Positions 8,093-17,983 are shown, counted from the stretch's first letter. The stretch is 54,081 nt of DNA from Cecembia rubra (GCF_003014575.1 NZ_PYGF01000006.1:223137-277217), one strand, 5' to 3'. The notes: generated by a model not told the origin, from the letters alone. Translations and numbers: made by a program.

Positions 8093-9777
8093 CCGGTATC
8101 GTAGGGAAGCATCTGGACAATAAGATGCTTGTCCAACGCATGTTGGATAAGCAAACGCACAGAGGTCCTGATGCACAAGGAATTTGGTCAGAGGAAGGGA
8201 TTTGTTTGGGGCACAACCGCTTATCTATTTTGGACCTTTCGGAGGCTGCTAATCAGCCCATGATCAGCACCTGCGGTCGGTATGTGTTGGTATTTAACGG
8301 AGAGATTTACAATTACCTCGAAATCAAGCGAGGACTGGATTATAAGTTCCGGACCAATTCCGATTCCGAAGTAATACTTGCCATGTATATTCAGTATGGC
8401 ACGAAGATGCTGGATTACCTGAATGGGATGTTTGCCTTTGCGATTTGGGATAGGGAGGAACAGCTACTGTTTACAGCTAGGGATAGATTCGGTGTCAAGC
8501 CATTCTTTTATGCCCTTCATCAAGGCCAATTCCTGTTTGGCAGTGAAATCAAAAGCCTTTTGGCAGCAGGTGTAGATCCATCTGCCAATGAAGTGGTATG
8601 GGCGGATTACTTGGTGCACGGTTCGTATGGATATCCTAACGAAACATTTTACAAACATGTACAGCAAGTCCCCGCTGGGCATCATTTGCAAATAAATTCT
8701 GGAAATCTACAACCACGTATCTCAGTCTATCATGACTTTGTATCGCATGTTAAGCAGCAAAAGGTTTATGAAGAAGCGAAAAAGCTCCAAACAGATTATT
8801 TGGAGCTGCTTTTAGATTCCATAGCGCTACGCTTCCGCTCGGATGTACCGGTAGGCTTTAATGTAAGCGGGGGCTTGGATTCTTCTACTTTATTATCCCT
8901 GATTTCTCAGGTCAAAAAAGGACAGACAGAAAATATTGAAGCCTTTACCTTCTATACGGGTGATGAGCGCTACGATGAACTTCCCTGGGTTCAGGATTTG
9001 ATTGCTAAAACAAAAAGCCCCTTGAATCCTGTTCTTTTAGAGGTAGAAGAAATTCCTGACTTGATTGAAAAAGTCTCTTATTATCAGGATGAACCCTATG
9101 GTGGTTTTCCTACCTTGGCCTATTCCAAAATTTTTAAGGCGGCAAGAGCCAAGGGAATTCTAGTCCTACTCGATGGACAAGGGATGGACGAGGCCTGGGC
9201 AGGGTATGATTATTACCAAACAAATTCTCAAGCGGTAGTGCAAGGGATAAATACTTCTCCTACACGGGCGGAAGTGTTGAATCCCGATTTTGCTGCTTTG
9301 GCTAGGCAAATAGAATATCCACAACCTTTCGACAATGCTCTTCAAAACAAACAGTATCGTGATATTTTTTACACCAAAATCCCAAGGGCCTTGCGCTTCA
9401 ATGACCGCATCAGTATGATGCACAGTACGGAGCTTCGGGAGCCATTTCTGGATTATCGCTTGGTGGAAATGGGCTTTGCCCAAAAGCCCGAGATGAAAAT
9501 CAAAGGGGAGCAAGGAAAATGGGTGCTTCGTCAACTGGTGCAACAAAGTCTGGGAGATATTGCTTTAGCGCCTAAGCGACCCCTTCAAACCCCACAGCGG
9601 GAGTGGATAGGTGGTCCACTTGCAGATTTTGTGGAGGATCGCATACAAGCCCTTCAATCGAATCCTAGGTTTGATAAAAATAGGCTCGACCAAGGATGGA
9701 ATAGTTATAAGAAAGGACAAAGCGATAATAGTTTTTTTGTTTGGCAGTGGGTGAATTTGAATTTAATCCTTAAATAA
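8080..9777 (+). CDS. Asparagine synthase (glutamine-hydrolysing)-like amidotransferase
   Basis: A 565-residue, two-domain enzyme. The start is fixed by Met-Cys2-Gly-Ile: Cys2 is the glutaminase nucleophile, followed by RGPDAQGIW, HNRLSILDLS and NGEIYNY of the N-terminal amidotransferase domain. The synthetase domain has the PP-loop SGGLDSS near residue 263. It starts inside the end of neuA, so it is co-translated. AsnB-like enzymes in O-antigen or capsule clusters are thought to amidate sugar carboxylates such as uronic acids; here a nonulosonic or uronic carboxylate could be the target. That role is inference, and a general asparagine synthase cannot be excluded. Confidence 0.88.
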   Translation: MCGIAGIVGKHLDNKMLVQRMLDKQTHRGPDAQGIWSEEGICLGHNRLSILDLSEAANQPMISTCGRYVLVFNGEIYNYLEIKRGLDYKFRTNSDSEVILAMYIQYGTKMLDYLNGMFAFAIWDREEQLLFTARDRFGVKPFFYALHQGQFLFGSEIKSLLAAGVDPSANEVVWADYLVHGSYGYPNETFYKHVQQVPAGHHLQINSGNLQPRISVYHDFVSHVKQQKVYEEAKKLQTDYLELLLDSIALRFRSDVPVGFNVSGGLDSSTLLSLISQVKKGQTENIEAFTFYTGDERYDELPWVQDLIAKTKSPLNPVLLEVEEIPDLIEKVSYYQDEPYGGFPTLAYSKIFKAARAKGILVLLDGQGMDEAWAGYDYYQTNSQAVVQGINTSPTRAEVLNPDFAALARQIEYPQPFDNALQNKQYRDIFYTKIPRALRFNDRISMMHSTELREPFLDYRLVEMGFAQKPEMKIKGEQGKWVLRQLVQQSLGDIALAPKRPLQTPQREWIGGPLADFVEDRIQALQSNPRFDKNRLDQGWNSYKKGQSDNSFFVWQWVNLNLILK

Positions 9778-9780
9778 GTT

Positions 9781-11223
9781 TTGTCAAAAGTCATATCTGC
9801 AGGAAAAGCCGTAATGATCGGCAGTTTTGTTTCCAAAGGGATTTCCATTGTTAGTTCTGTTATTTTGGCACGACTTCTTTTTGAGGAAGATTATGGTGCT
9901 TTAGTTCTATCTGCAATCTTTGCTGGCCTGATCACACAAATAGGAGGAATGGGCTATGAGCTTTTTTATTTACAGCATAAAGGAAATGAAGAAGAAAGAC
10001 GAAAAGTTTTAGAACAGGTATTTAATCTCCGATTGCTGACAAATTTTTTGATGTTTGTAGTTCAGACAGTAATTGGGTTTTATTTTTTCATTTTCACCGA
10101 AAATAGAACCACTGGTGGAATCCTGATGATGATGGCAGTTTCCTTAATGCTGGAGGGCTTTAATGCTCCTCAAGAAACGCTCTTGAAGGATAATATGGAA
10201 TTCAAAAAAATCACTATTGGAAATATTTTTAAAGAATTGTTTGCAACCATTGGAAAGGTGGTTTCTGCCTTTTTGGGTTTTGGAGGATATTCTTTTGGTG
10301 TGGGGCCAGTATTAGGCAGTTTGGTGAGGATGTTCTATTTAAGATCTGTTCAGCCTTATAGACATGCCTATTTTTTATGGGATAAAGGCAAAATCAAAGA
10401 AATTTTCAATTTTGGCAAACATGTTCTCTTTGGATCTGTAGGCATATATCTTGTACAACAAGTCGATAGGATTTTTTTAACACTTTTTTTCCCACAAAAT
10501 ATTGTGGGAAGGTATGGATTTGCTTGGGGAAATGCTGCAATGCCTTTTAATTATTTTGTTATGCCCCAACAACAATTAATCATGACTTATGTAACTAGAT
10601 ACAATGCAGGCCAAATTGAACTTTTTTATAATTTAAAAATTTTGAAAAGATTGATAAGTTTTTTGAATTTTCCCATTTTAACTATTGCGATTTTATTTAC
10701 TGAAGAAATTGTAATTTTTTTATTCACTGATAAATGGTTAAATACTGTTGATTTAATAAGAGTTATATTACTGTATTACTCAATTTTATCTTTAATTTTT
10801 CCATTTACATCAATTTTAACAGGGCTTGGACGTCCAGATATAGTATCTAAATTAACCTTGATGAAAGGTTTGACGCTAATTATATCCTTATTATTTATTG
10901 GAATTTACTTTCCAGATCAAATTTTAATTTACATCTTAACTTATAGTACAATTTCAATTTTGTTTGACCTAATTAAAATCTTTGTAGGTATTTCTTTAAC
11001 AGGAATAAAATTTAATGAAACATTAAAATCCTTTAAAATTGATTTTATCTTAATAGCAATATTAATTATTTCTTGTATCCTAAGAATTGAATACACTGAT
11101 GTTGGCACGGGATTCTCTTTTTTAATCTTAATATTATCATTCTATATTTTTTTGTTTTTGAAAGTAAACAAAAAAGAAACAATAGAAGCGGTACTAGTAC
11201 TAAAAAATAAGTTCTTTGGATAA
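9781..11223 (+). CDS. Oligosaccharide flippase (Wzx-like, MOP superfamily)
   Basis: An integral inner-membrane protein of 480 residues with about 12-14 hydrophobic segments, as in polysaccharide_synt proteins that flip undecaprenyl-diphosphate-linked repeat units. The N terminus SKVISAGKAVMIGSFVSKGISIVSSVILARLL is typical, including the LARLL end of helix 1. The start is TTG at 9781, three bases after the asparagine synthase stop. Its second half is strongly AT-rich. Its presence with a Wzy-like protein and a Wzc-like kinase points to a Wzx/Wzy-dependent polymer. Confidence 0.88.
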   Translation: MSKVISAGKAVMIGSFVSKGISIVSSVILARLLFEEDYGALVLSAIFAGLITQIGGMGYELFYLQHKGNEEERRKVLEQVFNLRLLTNFLMFVVQTVIGFYFFIFTENRTTGGILMMMAVSLMLEGFNAPQETLLKDNMEFKKITIGNIFKELFATIGKVVSAFLGFGGYSFGVGPVLGSLVRMFYLRSVQPYRHAYFLWDKGKIKEIFNFGKHVLFGSVGIYLVQQVDRIFLTLFFPQNIVGRYGFAWGNAAMPFNYFVMPQQQLIMTYVTRYNAGQIELFYNLKILKRLISFLNFPILTIAILFTEEIVIFLFTDKWLNTVDLIRVILLYYSILSLIFPFTSILTGLGRPDIVSKLTLMKGLTLIISLLFIGIYFPDQILIYILTYSTISILFDLIKIFVGISLTGIKFNETLKSFKIDFILIAILIISCILRIEYTDVGTGFSFLILILSFYIFLFLKVNKKETIEAVLVLKNKFFG

Positions 11224-11268
11224 AAACTTGGATTCTTAATCCTTTAAATGGATTTAATTATTGTTGCA

Positions 11269-11276
11269 TAACTTTG
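11269..11276 (+). promoter_or_regulatory. Possible internal promoter (-7 box TAACTTTG)
   Basis: TAACTTTG matches the Bacteroidota -7 consensus TAnnTTTG exactly and lies in the 157-base gap before the gene at 11381. The -33 region at the expected distance (AAATG) is a poor match to TTTG, so this is only a candidate. Confidence 0.35.
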
Positions 11277-11380
11277 TATAGTTGCCTTTTTAATTTAACC
11301 CTTACCGAAAAATTGACAAAAATCCTTTTTTTAGTTCCTGAATCAAAACTTATAAACATTTATAATATAATTTCTAAAAA

Positions 11381-12784
11381 GTGAAAAAGCTTTTGATACT
11401 TCTTCCAGATGGAGTGGGACTTAGAAATTTTGCTTATACAAATTTTGTGGATGAAGCAAAAAAATCAGGTTTGGAAGTTGTTTTTTGGAACAATACCAAG
11501 TTTGATTTAAATAGTCTCGGGTTACGAAGTATTCCTGTTCCAAGAAATAAATTCCATATTTTGAGTGACTTGGTGAAGCGTGCTAAAATTGATTTATTTT
11601 TAGAACATTTTGCAGAAATAAAAAAAGATGAGGTTTATTTGAGCTATAAGTTTAAAAACAAGAATAAACCTTTGAAGTCCTTGATTAAGAATTATTCATC
11701 CTTTCTTTTTAAATTTATATTCAGAATTATTGGTCCATTAAGTGCTCAAAAATTTTTGAATTTTTTAGAATCAAATACCGATTTTTATAAAGCTTGCAAA
11801 AATCAGTTGATTAAAGAAAAACCAGATTTTATCTTTTCAACTAATCAAAGGGCACTATCATCCTTAGCTCCTATTTTAGCAGCAAAATCTCTGGGAATTC
11901 CTACAAGTGCATTTATTTTTTCATGGGATAATTTGCCAAAAGCTACAATGGTCGTCGACACTGATTATTATTTTGTTTGGAGTGAATACATGGAGAATGA
12001 ACTGATTGATTATTATTCAATAGGTGAAGAAAAAATTAAAGTTACTGGTACCACACAATTTGAACCTTATTATGATTCGAAGAATATTATCCCTAAAGAT
12101 GAATTTTATAGTCAATTTGGGTTAAATAGTGATACTAAATATATATGTTTCTCTGGCGATGATATTACTACAAGTCCCTTTGATCCAAATTATTTAAGAG
12201 ATTTAGCTGAATTAATACAAGATTATAATCAATCAAAAGGAAGCAATGAAAAAGTTGGGATCCTTTTTCGCAGGTGCCCCGTAGATAAATCCAATCGATA
12301 CGATTTGGTTTTAGAACAGTTCAAAGAAATAATCAAACCCATAGACCCAGAATGGAGAGTAGTTGGCGAAGCGTGGAATGAGGTGATGGCAATGCCTAAT
12401 GATATCAAGTTACTCGTTAGCTCAGTATATTATTCAGAATGTGTGGTTAATGTCGGTTCTTCAATGGTATTTGATTTTGCGAATTTCGATAAACCATGCT
12501 TTTACATTAATTACGAAGTTGATGAGAATAAAGACTTGAATTGGTCAATAAATCAAATTTATAATTATATCCATTTCAGAAGTATGCCAGATAAGCAAGC
12601 TGTAGGTTGGATTAATTCTAAGGCCGATTTCTTTAAAGCCATCCATGAAACACGCAATTCTCAAAAGTCTATGAATGTCAGTATAACAAAAAAATGGTTT
12701 GAAATAATAGTGCAACATCCTGTGGAAAGTTCTTCTAAAAGAATAGCAAAGGCGATTAAATCAATTCTTGAAGAGCAAAATTGA
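11381..12784 (+). CDS. Putative surface-carbohydrate transferase, SWDNL family
   Basis: A 467-residue protein that I cannot name with certainty. It starts with a Rossmann-like strand (KKLLILLPDGVGLRNFAY) and has the segment FIFSWDNLPKATMVVDTDYYFVWSEYM followed by KVTGTTQFEPYYD. This resembles GT-B-fold surface carbohydrate biosynthesis proteins, where a SWDN patch precedes the second domain. No signal peptide or membrane helix stands out. The start is GTG at 11381 (MKKLLIL); the stop abuts the next glycosyltransferase. Composition is AT-rich. It lacks the GT4 E-x7-E motif, so it belongs to another transferase class. Because the locus makes a CMP-sugar but shows no standard sialyltransferase, it is a candidate for that step (inference). 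Confidence 0.6.
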   Translation: MKKLLILLPDGVGLRNFAYTNFVDEAKKSGLEVVFWNNTKFDLNSLGLRSIPVPRNKFHILSDLVKRAKIDLFLEHFAEIKKDEVYLSYKFKNKNKPLKSLIKNYSSFLFKFIFRIIGPLSAQKFLNFLESNTDFYKACKNQLIKEKPDFIFSTNQRALSSLAPILAAKSLGIPTSAFIFSWDNLPKATMVVDTDYYFVWSEYMENELIDYYSIGEEKIKVTGTTQFEPYYDSKNIIPKDEFYSQFGLNSDTKYICFSGDDITTSPFDPNYLRDLAELIQDYNQSKGSNEKVGILFRRCPVDKSNRYDLVLEQFKEIIKPIDPEWRVVGEAWNEVMAMPNDIKLLVSSVYYSECVVNVGSSMVFDFANFDKPCFYINYEVDENKDLNWSINQIYNYIHFRSMPDKQAVGWINSKADFFKAIHETRNSQKSMNVSITKKWFEIIVQHPVESSSKRIAKAIKSILEEQN

Positions 12785-13933
12785 ATGCACATATCCTTCT
12801 TAACTCCAGAATATCCAAGTCCCAAAACCGGAAGCTCCGGAGGATTAGGCACCAGTATTTTTAACTTGGCCCAATCTTTAACTGCAAAGGGAGTAAACGT
12901 GACGATTTTTGTTTATGGGCAAGATAATGATGAGTATTATCATGATTCAGGTATTCATTTTTACAGGATAAAGAATGTAAGGTTTAAAGGTTTAAGCTGG
13001 TGGTTGACTAGAAAGAAAATCGAAAAGCTAATCAACCAAGCTATACAAGACCACAAGATTGATATTCTCGAGGTGGCGGATTGGACGGGTATCAGTGCTT
13101 GGATGAAAATCAATTGTCCTGTTGTCATGAGGTTACATGGAAGCGATACTTATTTTTGTCATTTGGATAAAAGACCAGTCAAATGGTGGAATAATATCCA
13201 GGAAAGAACAGCATTCAAGCAAGCTCGTGCAATTATTGCAGTGAGTGATTTTGTTGGTTCTTTAACCAATCAATTGTTTCATTCCAATCGAAAGTATGAG
13301 GTTATTCCTAACAGTGTAGATACCGAGAAATTTATTTCTAAAACTACGCAAGAGGATCCTAATATGATCTTGTATTTTGGTACACTGATCAGGAAAAAAG
13401 GTGTATTGGATATCCCTCATTATTTTAATAAAGTACTTGAAAAACATCCAGAAGCTAAATTATTGTTGGTAGGTGGTGATTCTGCAGATATTCAAACAGG
13501 TGGGTTTTCTACTTGGGAACTGATGCTGCCTCAATTTTCAGCGCAAGCAAAGCAGCGTGTGGAATATCTTGGTAAGAAACCTTACTCGGAAATTCAGGGA
13601 TATATTGAAAAAGCAGCTGTTTGTATTTTTCCAAGTTATGCTGAGGCGCTGCCTGTTTCTTGGTTAGAGGCTATGGCAATGGGCAAAGCAATTGTTGCAT
13701 CAAATATTGGTTGGGCTACCGAAATGCTTACGCATGAGCAGGATGCGTTATTATGCCATCCTTCGCAGCATCAAACATTCGCAACAAATATTGTTCTGCT
13801 ATTACAAAATGTTGAACTCATGAAAATACTGGGATCAAATGCAAGTAAACGAGTGGAGAACGCTTTTGATAATCGATTAATAGCTAAACAAAATATTAAG
13901 TACTATAGAAGTGTTATGAATGAATATACATAA
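12785..13933 (+). CDS. Glycosyltransferase family 4
   Basis: A 382-residue retaining GT-B glycosyltransferase, predicted to add one sugar to the lipid-linked repeat unit on the cytoplasmic face. The N-terminal acceptor domain opens with ISFLTPEYPSPKTGSSGGLG, the glycine-rich loop of GT4 enzymes. The donor domain has ILYFGTLIRKKGVLDIP and the catalytic-region signature FPSYAEALPVSWLEAMAMG with the E-x7-E pattern. The ATG directly follows the upstream stop. Donor sugar and linkage cannot be read from the sequence. Confidence 0.88.
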   Translation: MHISFLTPEYPSPKTGSSGGLGTSIFNLAQSLTAKGVNVTIFVYGQDNDEYYHDSGIHFYRIKNVRFKGLSWWLTRKKIEKLINQAIQDHKIDILEVADWTGISAWMKINCPVVMRLHGSDTYFCHLDKRPVKWWNNIQERTAFKQARAIIAVSDFVGSLTNQLFHSNRKYEVIPNSVDTEKFISKTTQEDPNMILYFGTLIRKKGVLDIPHYFNKVLEKHPEAKLLLVGGDSADIQTGGFSTWELMLPQFSAQAKQRVEYLGKKPYSEIQGYIEKAAVCIFPSYAEALPVSWLEAMAMGKAIVASNIGWATEMLTHEQDALLCHPSQHQTFATNIVLLLQNVELMKILGSNASKRVENAFDNRLIAKQNIKYYRSVMNEYT

Positions 13934-13999
13934 ATAAAATCGTTTTTATAGATTGTATTTATGTTATCAAAACAAAAACTTTAATATCATGATAATTAA

Positions 14000-14800
14000 A
14001 TGAATTGGAAAAAATCATCCAAAAAAATTCTATCCGCATTTGTACCAAAGGGCCGAATGAAAGAACAAATAAAACTGTGGTTCTATAATTTATTTAATGA
14101 TTCAAAGTATAAATTTTCCATTAGCAATTCAAACATTTATCAGACCAATGTCCATAGTATAACTATTCAAACTGCGGAAGCATTATATAATATTGCCCCA
14201 GACTTCGATTATTATCAGCATTATTATAAGGTAAAGGAAGGTGATTACATTATTGATGCAGGCGCCAACTTTGGCCATTTAACAATATATTTTTCAAAGA
14301 AAGTTGGGAAAAGTGGACGTGTATATTCTTTCGAACCTGATTCTATGAATCGAAATTATATTAAGCAAAATCTTGCACTGAATAAAGACTGCCCTAAAAA
14401 TATCAATATGTTAGACCATTTAATATGGAATAACAATGAAATGGTCGACTTTTGTGAATCAGGAACAGTTGCATCATCAGCTTTGTATATTGAGGATTCA
14501 AATAAAATTGTAAAGAAAGAAGCAATCACGCTTGATAAATGGGCGGAAAATAACCATCTGTTAAAACTTGATTTTATTAAAATGGATATTGAAGGAGCTG
14601 AAATTCAAGCCATACAAGGTGCTAAACAGATGCTAAGCAAGTTAAAACCTAACTTAGCGATTGCATCTTATCATATTGTAAATGGAATACCAACATACTT
14701 GTGGTTAGAAAATTATTTTGAATCTATTAATTATCCATATAAGACAGTAAAATTCAGGCATAATGAAATTATTACATTTGCAGGGCCTACCGTAAAATGA
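14000..14800 (+). CDS. FkbM family methyltransferase
   Basis: A 266-residue SAM-dependent enzyme of the FkbM type, which O-methylates sugars in many polysaccharide and natural product loci. Motif I is IIDAGANFGHLTIYFSKK (near residue 90), followed by GRVYSFEPDSMNRNYIKQNL and the FkbM hallmark DFIKMDIEGAEIQAIQGA (near residue 190). A 66-base AT-rich gap separates it from the preceding transferase, and it overlaps the next gene by the four bases ATGA. It probably methylates one sugar of the repeat unit. Confidence 0.88.
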   Translation: MNWKKSSKKILSAFVPKGRMKEQIKLWFYNLFNDSKYKFSISNSNIYQTNVHSITIQTAEALYNIAPDFDYYQHYYKVKEGDYIIDAGANFGHLTIYFSKKVGKSGRVYSFEPDSMNRNYIKQNLALNKDCPKNINMLDHLIWNNNEMVDFCESGTVASSALYIEDSNKIVKKEAITLDKWAENNHLLKLDFIKMDIEGAEIQAIQGAKQMLSKLKPNLAIASYHIVNGIPTYLWLENYFESINYPYKTVKFRHNEIITFAGPTVK

Positions 14801-15798
14801 AAATTTCTCTTATCATTTGTACCTACATGCGTCCGCAGGCAGTTGTAAAACTGCTGAAGTCAGTTGATAATCAGACATATATTCCCAATGAGATTTTAAT
14901 CATTGACGGTTCAACGGATGATGCTACTGAGATGGCAATTAAAGAAGAAGATTTTCGATTCAATGTTAGTTATTTTTTGGTTGATAGCAGTCATCGTGGA
15001 CTTACCAGGCAAAGAAATTTTGGAGTAAGCAAAGTAAGTTCAGATGCTGATTTCATAGCTTTTTTGGACGATGATCTTGTCTTAGAACCCAATTACTTTG
15101 AAGAAGTTGAAAAAACATTCATCCAGTACCCAAATGCTGTTGGTGTAGGTGGGATAGATTTAAAAGATAATTCCTATAAACCTTTAGATGCAGCCAAATC
15201 ATACCCAAGGTTTGAATATTATATCTTGGATGGCTGGGTGAAAAAGGAACCACTCCGGTATAAAGCCAGAAAATTTTTTGGTTTGATGCCTGAGCTCCAG
15301 CCGGATTTAATTCCTGATTATTCCCATGGGAGAAGCGGTTTTCCTCTGAATGGGAAAGTCTATGAGGTGGAGCATTTTATGGGGGGCATTGCTACGTATA
15401 AAAAAAATATTTTCGATAAAATATCATTTTCCTCTTACTTTGAGGGGTATGGTCTATATGAGGACTTTGATTTTTGCGTGAGAGCATTGTCCTATGGAAA
15501 ACTTTATGTGAATACCAATGCGCAGGTTTGGCATTACCATGAACCCGGTGGAAGACCGAATAAGTACAAATACGGAAAAATGGTCGTGCGCAATGGATGG
15601 TATGTCTGGAAACAGCGCTTTCCTCAAAATTCCTTGAAAGCAAGGTTTAAATGGCATGCTACTGATTTTTTATTGGCGCAGATACGCTTATTGAACGTCA
15701 TTACCGGACCTGACCGAAAAGGTGCTTTTCAGGAATATCTAGGCCGCACCATTGGATGGTTTTCTTTGTGGTTTGACCCTCCAAAAATTCAGAAATGA
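14797..15798 (+). CDS. Glycosyltransferase family 2
   Basis: A 333-residue inverting GT-A transferase. The N terminus ISLIICTYMRPQAVVKLLKSVDNQ and ILIIDGST is the usual GT2 nucleotide-binding start. FIAFLDDDLVLEPNYFEE near residue 85 holds the DxD metal site. A later segment, FEGYGLYEDFDFCVRAL, has the ED motif that acts as base in this family. The start overlaps the FkbM stop (ATGA), and the stop overlaps the next start, so translation is likely coupled. Confidence 0.9.
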   Translation: MKISLIICTYMRPQAVVKLLKSVDNQTYIPNEILIIDGSTDDATEMAIKEEDFRFNVSYFLVDSSHRGLTRQRNFGVSKVSSDADFIAFLDDDLVLEPNYFEEVEKTFIQYPNAVGVGGIDLKDNSYKPLDAAKSYPRFEYYILDGWVKKEPLRYKARKFFGLMPELQPDLIPDYSHGRSGFPLNGKVYEVEHFMGGIATYKKNIFDKISFSSYFEGYGLYEDFDFCVRALSYGKLYVNTNAQVWHYHEPGGRPNKYKYGKMVVRNGWYVWKQRFPQNSLKARFKWHATDFLLAQIRLLNVITGPDRKGAFQEYLGRTIGWFSLWFDPPKIQK

Positions 15799-16913
15799 AG
15801 TTTTTGATTATTTCCCACGTTCTCCACAAATCTCATCAAAACCAAATTTGGGGATATGGTCCCTATATCCGGGAAATGAATCTGTGGGAAAAGCATATCG
15901 ATTCATTAATCGTGGTAGCGCCAAAGGAAGTTGCAGTTCCTTCAGCAATTGATCTTGCGTATCAATCCAAACAGATAAAATTTGTCGAGGTACCTCAATT
16001 TAATCTGGTAGGTCCTAAAAATCTTTTTAAGGCATTATTAAAAACCCCCGGGATTCTATGGAAGATTTTTTCAGCCATGCGCCATGCAGATCATATCCAC
16101 CTTCGTTGTCCAGGTAATATGGGTTTGTTGGGGGCGATGGTTCAGGTTTTTTTTTCCAAAAAGAAAAAAACGGCCAAGTATGCAGGCAACTGGGACTGGA
16201 ACAGTCGACAGCCTTGGTCATACCGTCTCCAGCAGCGGATTTTGCGCAATACTTTTTTGACCAAAAACATGCAGGTTTTGGTCTATGGGGAATGGCCTGA
16301 TCGAACCGAAAATATCAAACCCTTTTTTACAGCCTCTTATTCGGAAAAAGATAAAGTTGAGGTTTTAAAGCCAGAGATCCGTAAACAAATAAACCTGATT
16401 TTTGTAGGGAGTTTGACCGCTAATAAGCGGCCTCTATTGGCTTTGGAGGTTTTGAAGGGAATGCTTGAAAAAGGCTTAAATGCAAGTCTGGTGTTTTGCG
16501 GTGAAGGTGTTGAAAAAGAAAAGCTGGTAGCCTATTCAACCCAATATCAATTAGATGAAAGCGTACAATTTCTTGGGAATGTGGATGGGGAACGAGTTAA
16601 AAGAGAATTTCAAAAAGCCCATTTTTTGGTCTTTGGATCTCGGTCGGAAGGTTGGCCCAAAGTTGTGCCCGAAGCCATGTGGTGGGGCTGTGTTCCTGTT
16701 ACCACGGCAGTAAGCTGTGTGTCTCAGATGTTAGGATATGAGACTAGAGGTCTTTTATGTGAACCTGATGCCCAAGACATGGTAGAAAGGATTCAGGAAT
16801 TAGTCAATTCTCCAGAAAAACAAGCAGCCATGATCAAAGAGGGTATGGAATGGGCAAGAGAGTTTACTACAGAACGTTTTGAAACAGAAATTAAACAACT
16901 CATACGTCCTTGA
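15795..16913 (+). CDS. Glycosyltransferase family 4
   Basis: A 372-residue GT-B protein. The C-terminal donor domain is clear: INLIFVGSLTANKRPLLALEVLKGM, then FLVFGSRSEGWPKVVPEAMWWGCVPVTT, containing the E-x7-E pattern. The N-terminal domain (MKFLIISHVLHKSHQNQIWGYGPYIREM) differs from the usual glycine-rich loop, suggesting an unusual acceptor. It overlaps both neighbours by four bases. Confidence 0.85.
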   Translation: MKFLIISHVLHKSHQNQIWGYGPYIREMNLWEKHIDSLIVVAPKEVAVPSAIDLAYQSKQIKFVEVPQFNLVGPKNLFKALLKTPGILWKIFSAMRHADHIHLRCPGNMGLLGAMVQVFFSKKKKTAKYAGNWDWNSRQPWSYRLQQRILRNTFLTKNMQVLVYGEWPDRTENIKPFFTASYSEKDKVEVLKPEIRKQINLIFVGSLTANKRPLLALEVLKGMLEKGLNASLVFCGEGVEKEKLVAYSTQYQLDESVQFLGNVDGERVKREFQKAHFLVFGSRSEGWPKVVPEAMWWGCVPVTTAVSCVSQMLGYETRGLLCEPDAQDMVERIQELVNSPEKQAAMIKEGMEWAREFTTERFETEIKQLIRP

Positions 16914-17983
16914 GAATTATCCAATACATAGATACCCTTAATACCGGTGGTTCCGAGCGTATGGCAGTAAATATATCGTATGCGCTCAAAGCTGATGGCC
17001 AAGAAGTGATGATGATCGTCAGCAGGTCCTTAGGTGGTCTTCAGAATAAATTGTCAGGAGAAGTTGAGTTGGTGCTGTTGGAGAAAAAAGTATTTTATGA
17101 TTGGCCTGCTTTTTTGAAACTTCTTCAAACCATCAAGCGGTTTCAACCGGATGTACTGCACGCCCATTCTTCGTCCATCATCTGGGGAATTTTAGCAAAA
17201 ATGATCAGCAAGCATTCTTTTCAATTGGTTTTTCATGACCATTATGGCATGAGTGAACAATTAACAGATAAAGACAGAGCTCTCTTACGGCTTTTGTCCG
17301 GGAAAATTGATAAAGTGATTGCCGTCAATGAAAGATTGAAAAATTGGAATATTCAAAATTTAAATGTTTCTGAAGACCAAATTGCTTACATTCCAAATTT
17401 CCCATACTTAAGTATGCAGGGCGAAAGAACCGAAAAAGGATATATTCAGATAGTGTGTTTGGCAAATTTAAGACCACAAAAAGACCATAAAACATTAATC
17501 CAAGCATTTTCTATTCTGGTCAAATGTAATTCAGAAAAGGAATTCCGCTTGGTTTTGGCCGGAAATGCTTTGGAAGATGCTTATCAGAAAGAAATTGAAC
17601 AGGAGATAGCGCATAAGGGATTGACTGGCAGGATAACCATCACAGGAGCAGTAAATGATGTGGAATCTCTTCTTTTGGAATCCGATTTAGGAGTTTTGAG
17701 TTCTATATCTGAAGGTCTTCCCGTAAGTTTGTTGGAGTATGGCTTAGCAGGTTTACCTGTTGTAGTGACCAATGTGGGGCAATGCGCCGATGTGGTAGGT
17801 CATGGAAAGTTTGGAAAAGTTATTCCTCCCCAGAATGCTGAAGCTATGGCAGAGGCTTTTGGCTACTTGATTCAGCATCCCCAAGATGCAAAAGGAATGG
17901 GATTGGCCTTTCAAAAACATGTGGAAGAGAAGTATGGAGCGAAGAAATTTCTTCAATCTTATTATGAACTGATTGCTTCCTGA
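16910..17983 (+). CDS. Glycosyltransferase family 4
   Basis: A 357-residue GT-B transferase with the GT4 N-terminal loop (IIQYIDTLNTGGSERMAVNIS) and the donor-site pattern LSSISEGLPVSLLEYGLAGLPVVVT. The start is a TTG at 16910 that overlaps the previous stop; no ATG gives a complete N terminus. The stop TGA shares one base with the ATG of the polymerase-like gene downstream. It presumably adds a sugar to the repeat unit; the donor is unknown. Confidence 0.88.
   Translation: MRIIQYIDTLNTGGSERMAVNISYALKADGQEVMMIVSRSLGGLQNKLSGEVELVLLEKKVFYDWPAFLKLLQTIKRFQPDVLHAHSSSIIWGILAKMISKHSFQLVFHDHYGMSEQLTDKDRALLRLLSGKIDKVIAVNERLKNWNIQNLNVSEDQIAYIPNFPYLSMQGERTEKGYIQIVCLANLRPQKDHKTLIQAFSILVKCNSEKEFRLVLAGNALEDAYQKEIEQEIAHKGLTGRITITGAVNDVESLLLESDLGVLSSISEGLPVSLLEYGLAGLPVVVTNVGQCADVVGHGKFGKVIPPQNAEAMAEAFGYLIQHPQDAKGMGLAFQKHVEEKYGAKKFLQSYYELIAS

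Noticed and set aside
15752-15952. Small frame across the GT2/GT4 junction
   Set aside because: It overlaps two solid genes in another frame and has no motif.
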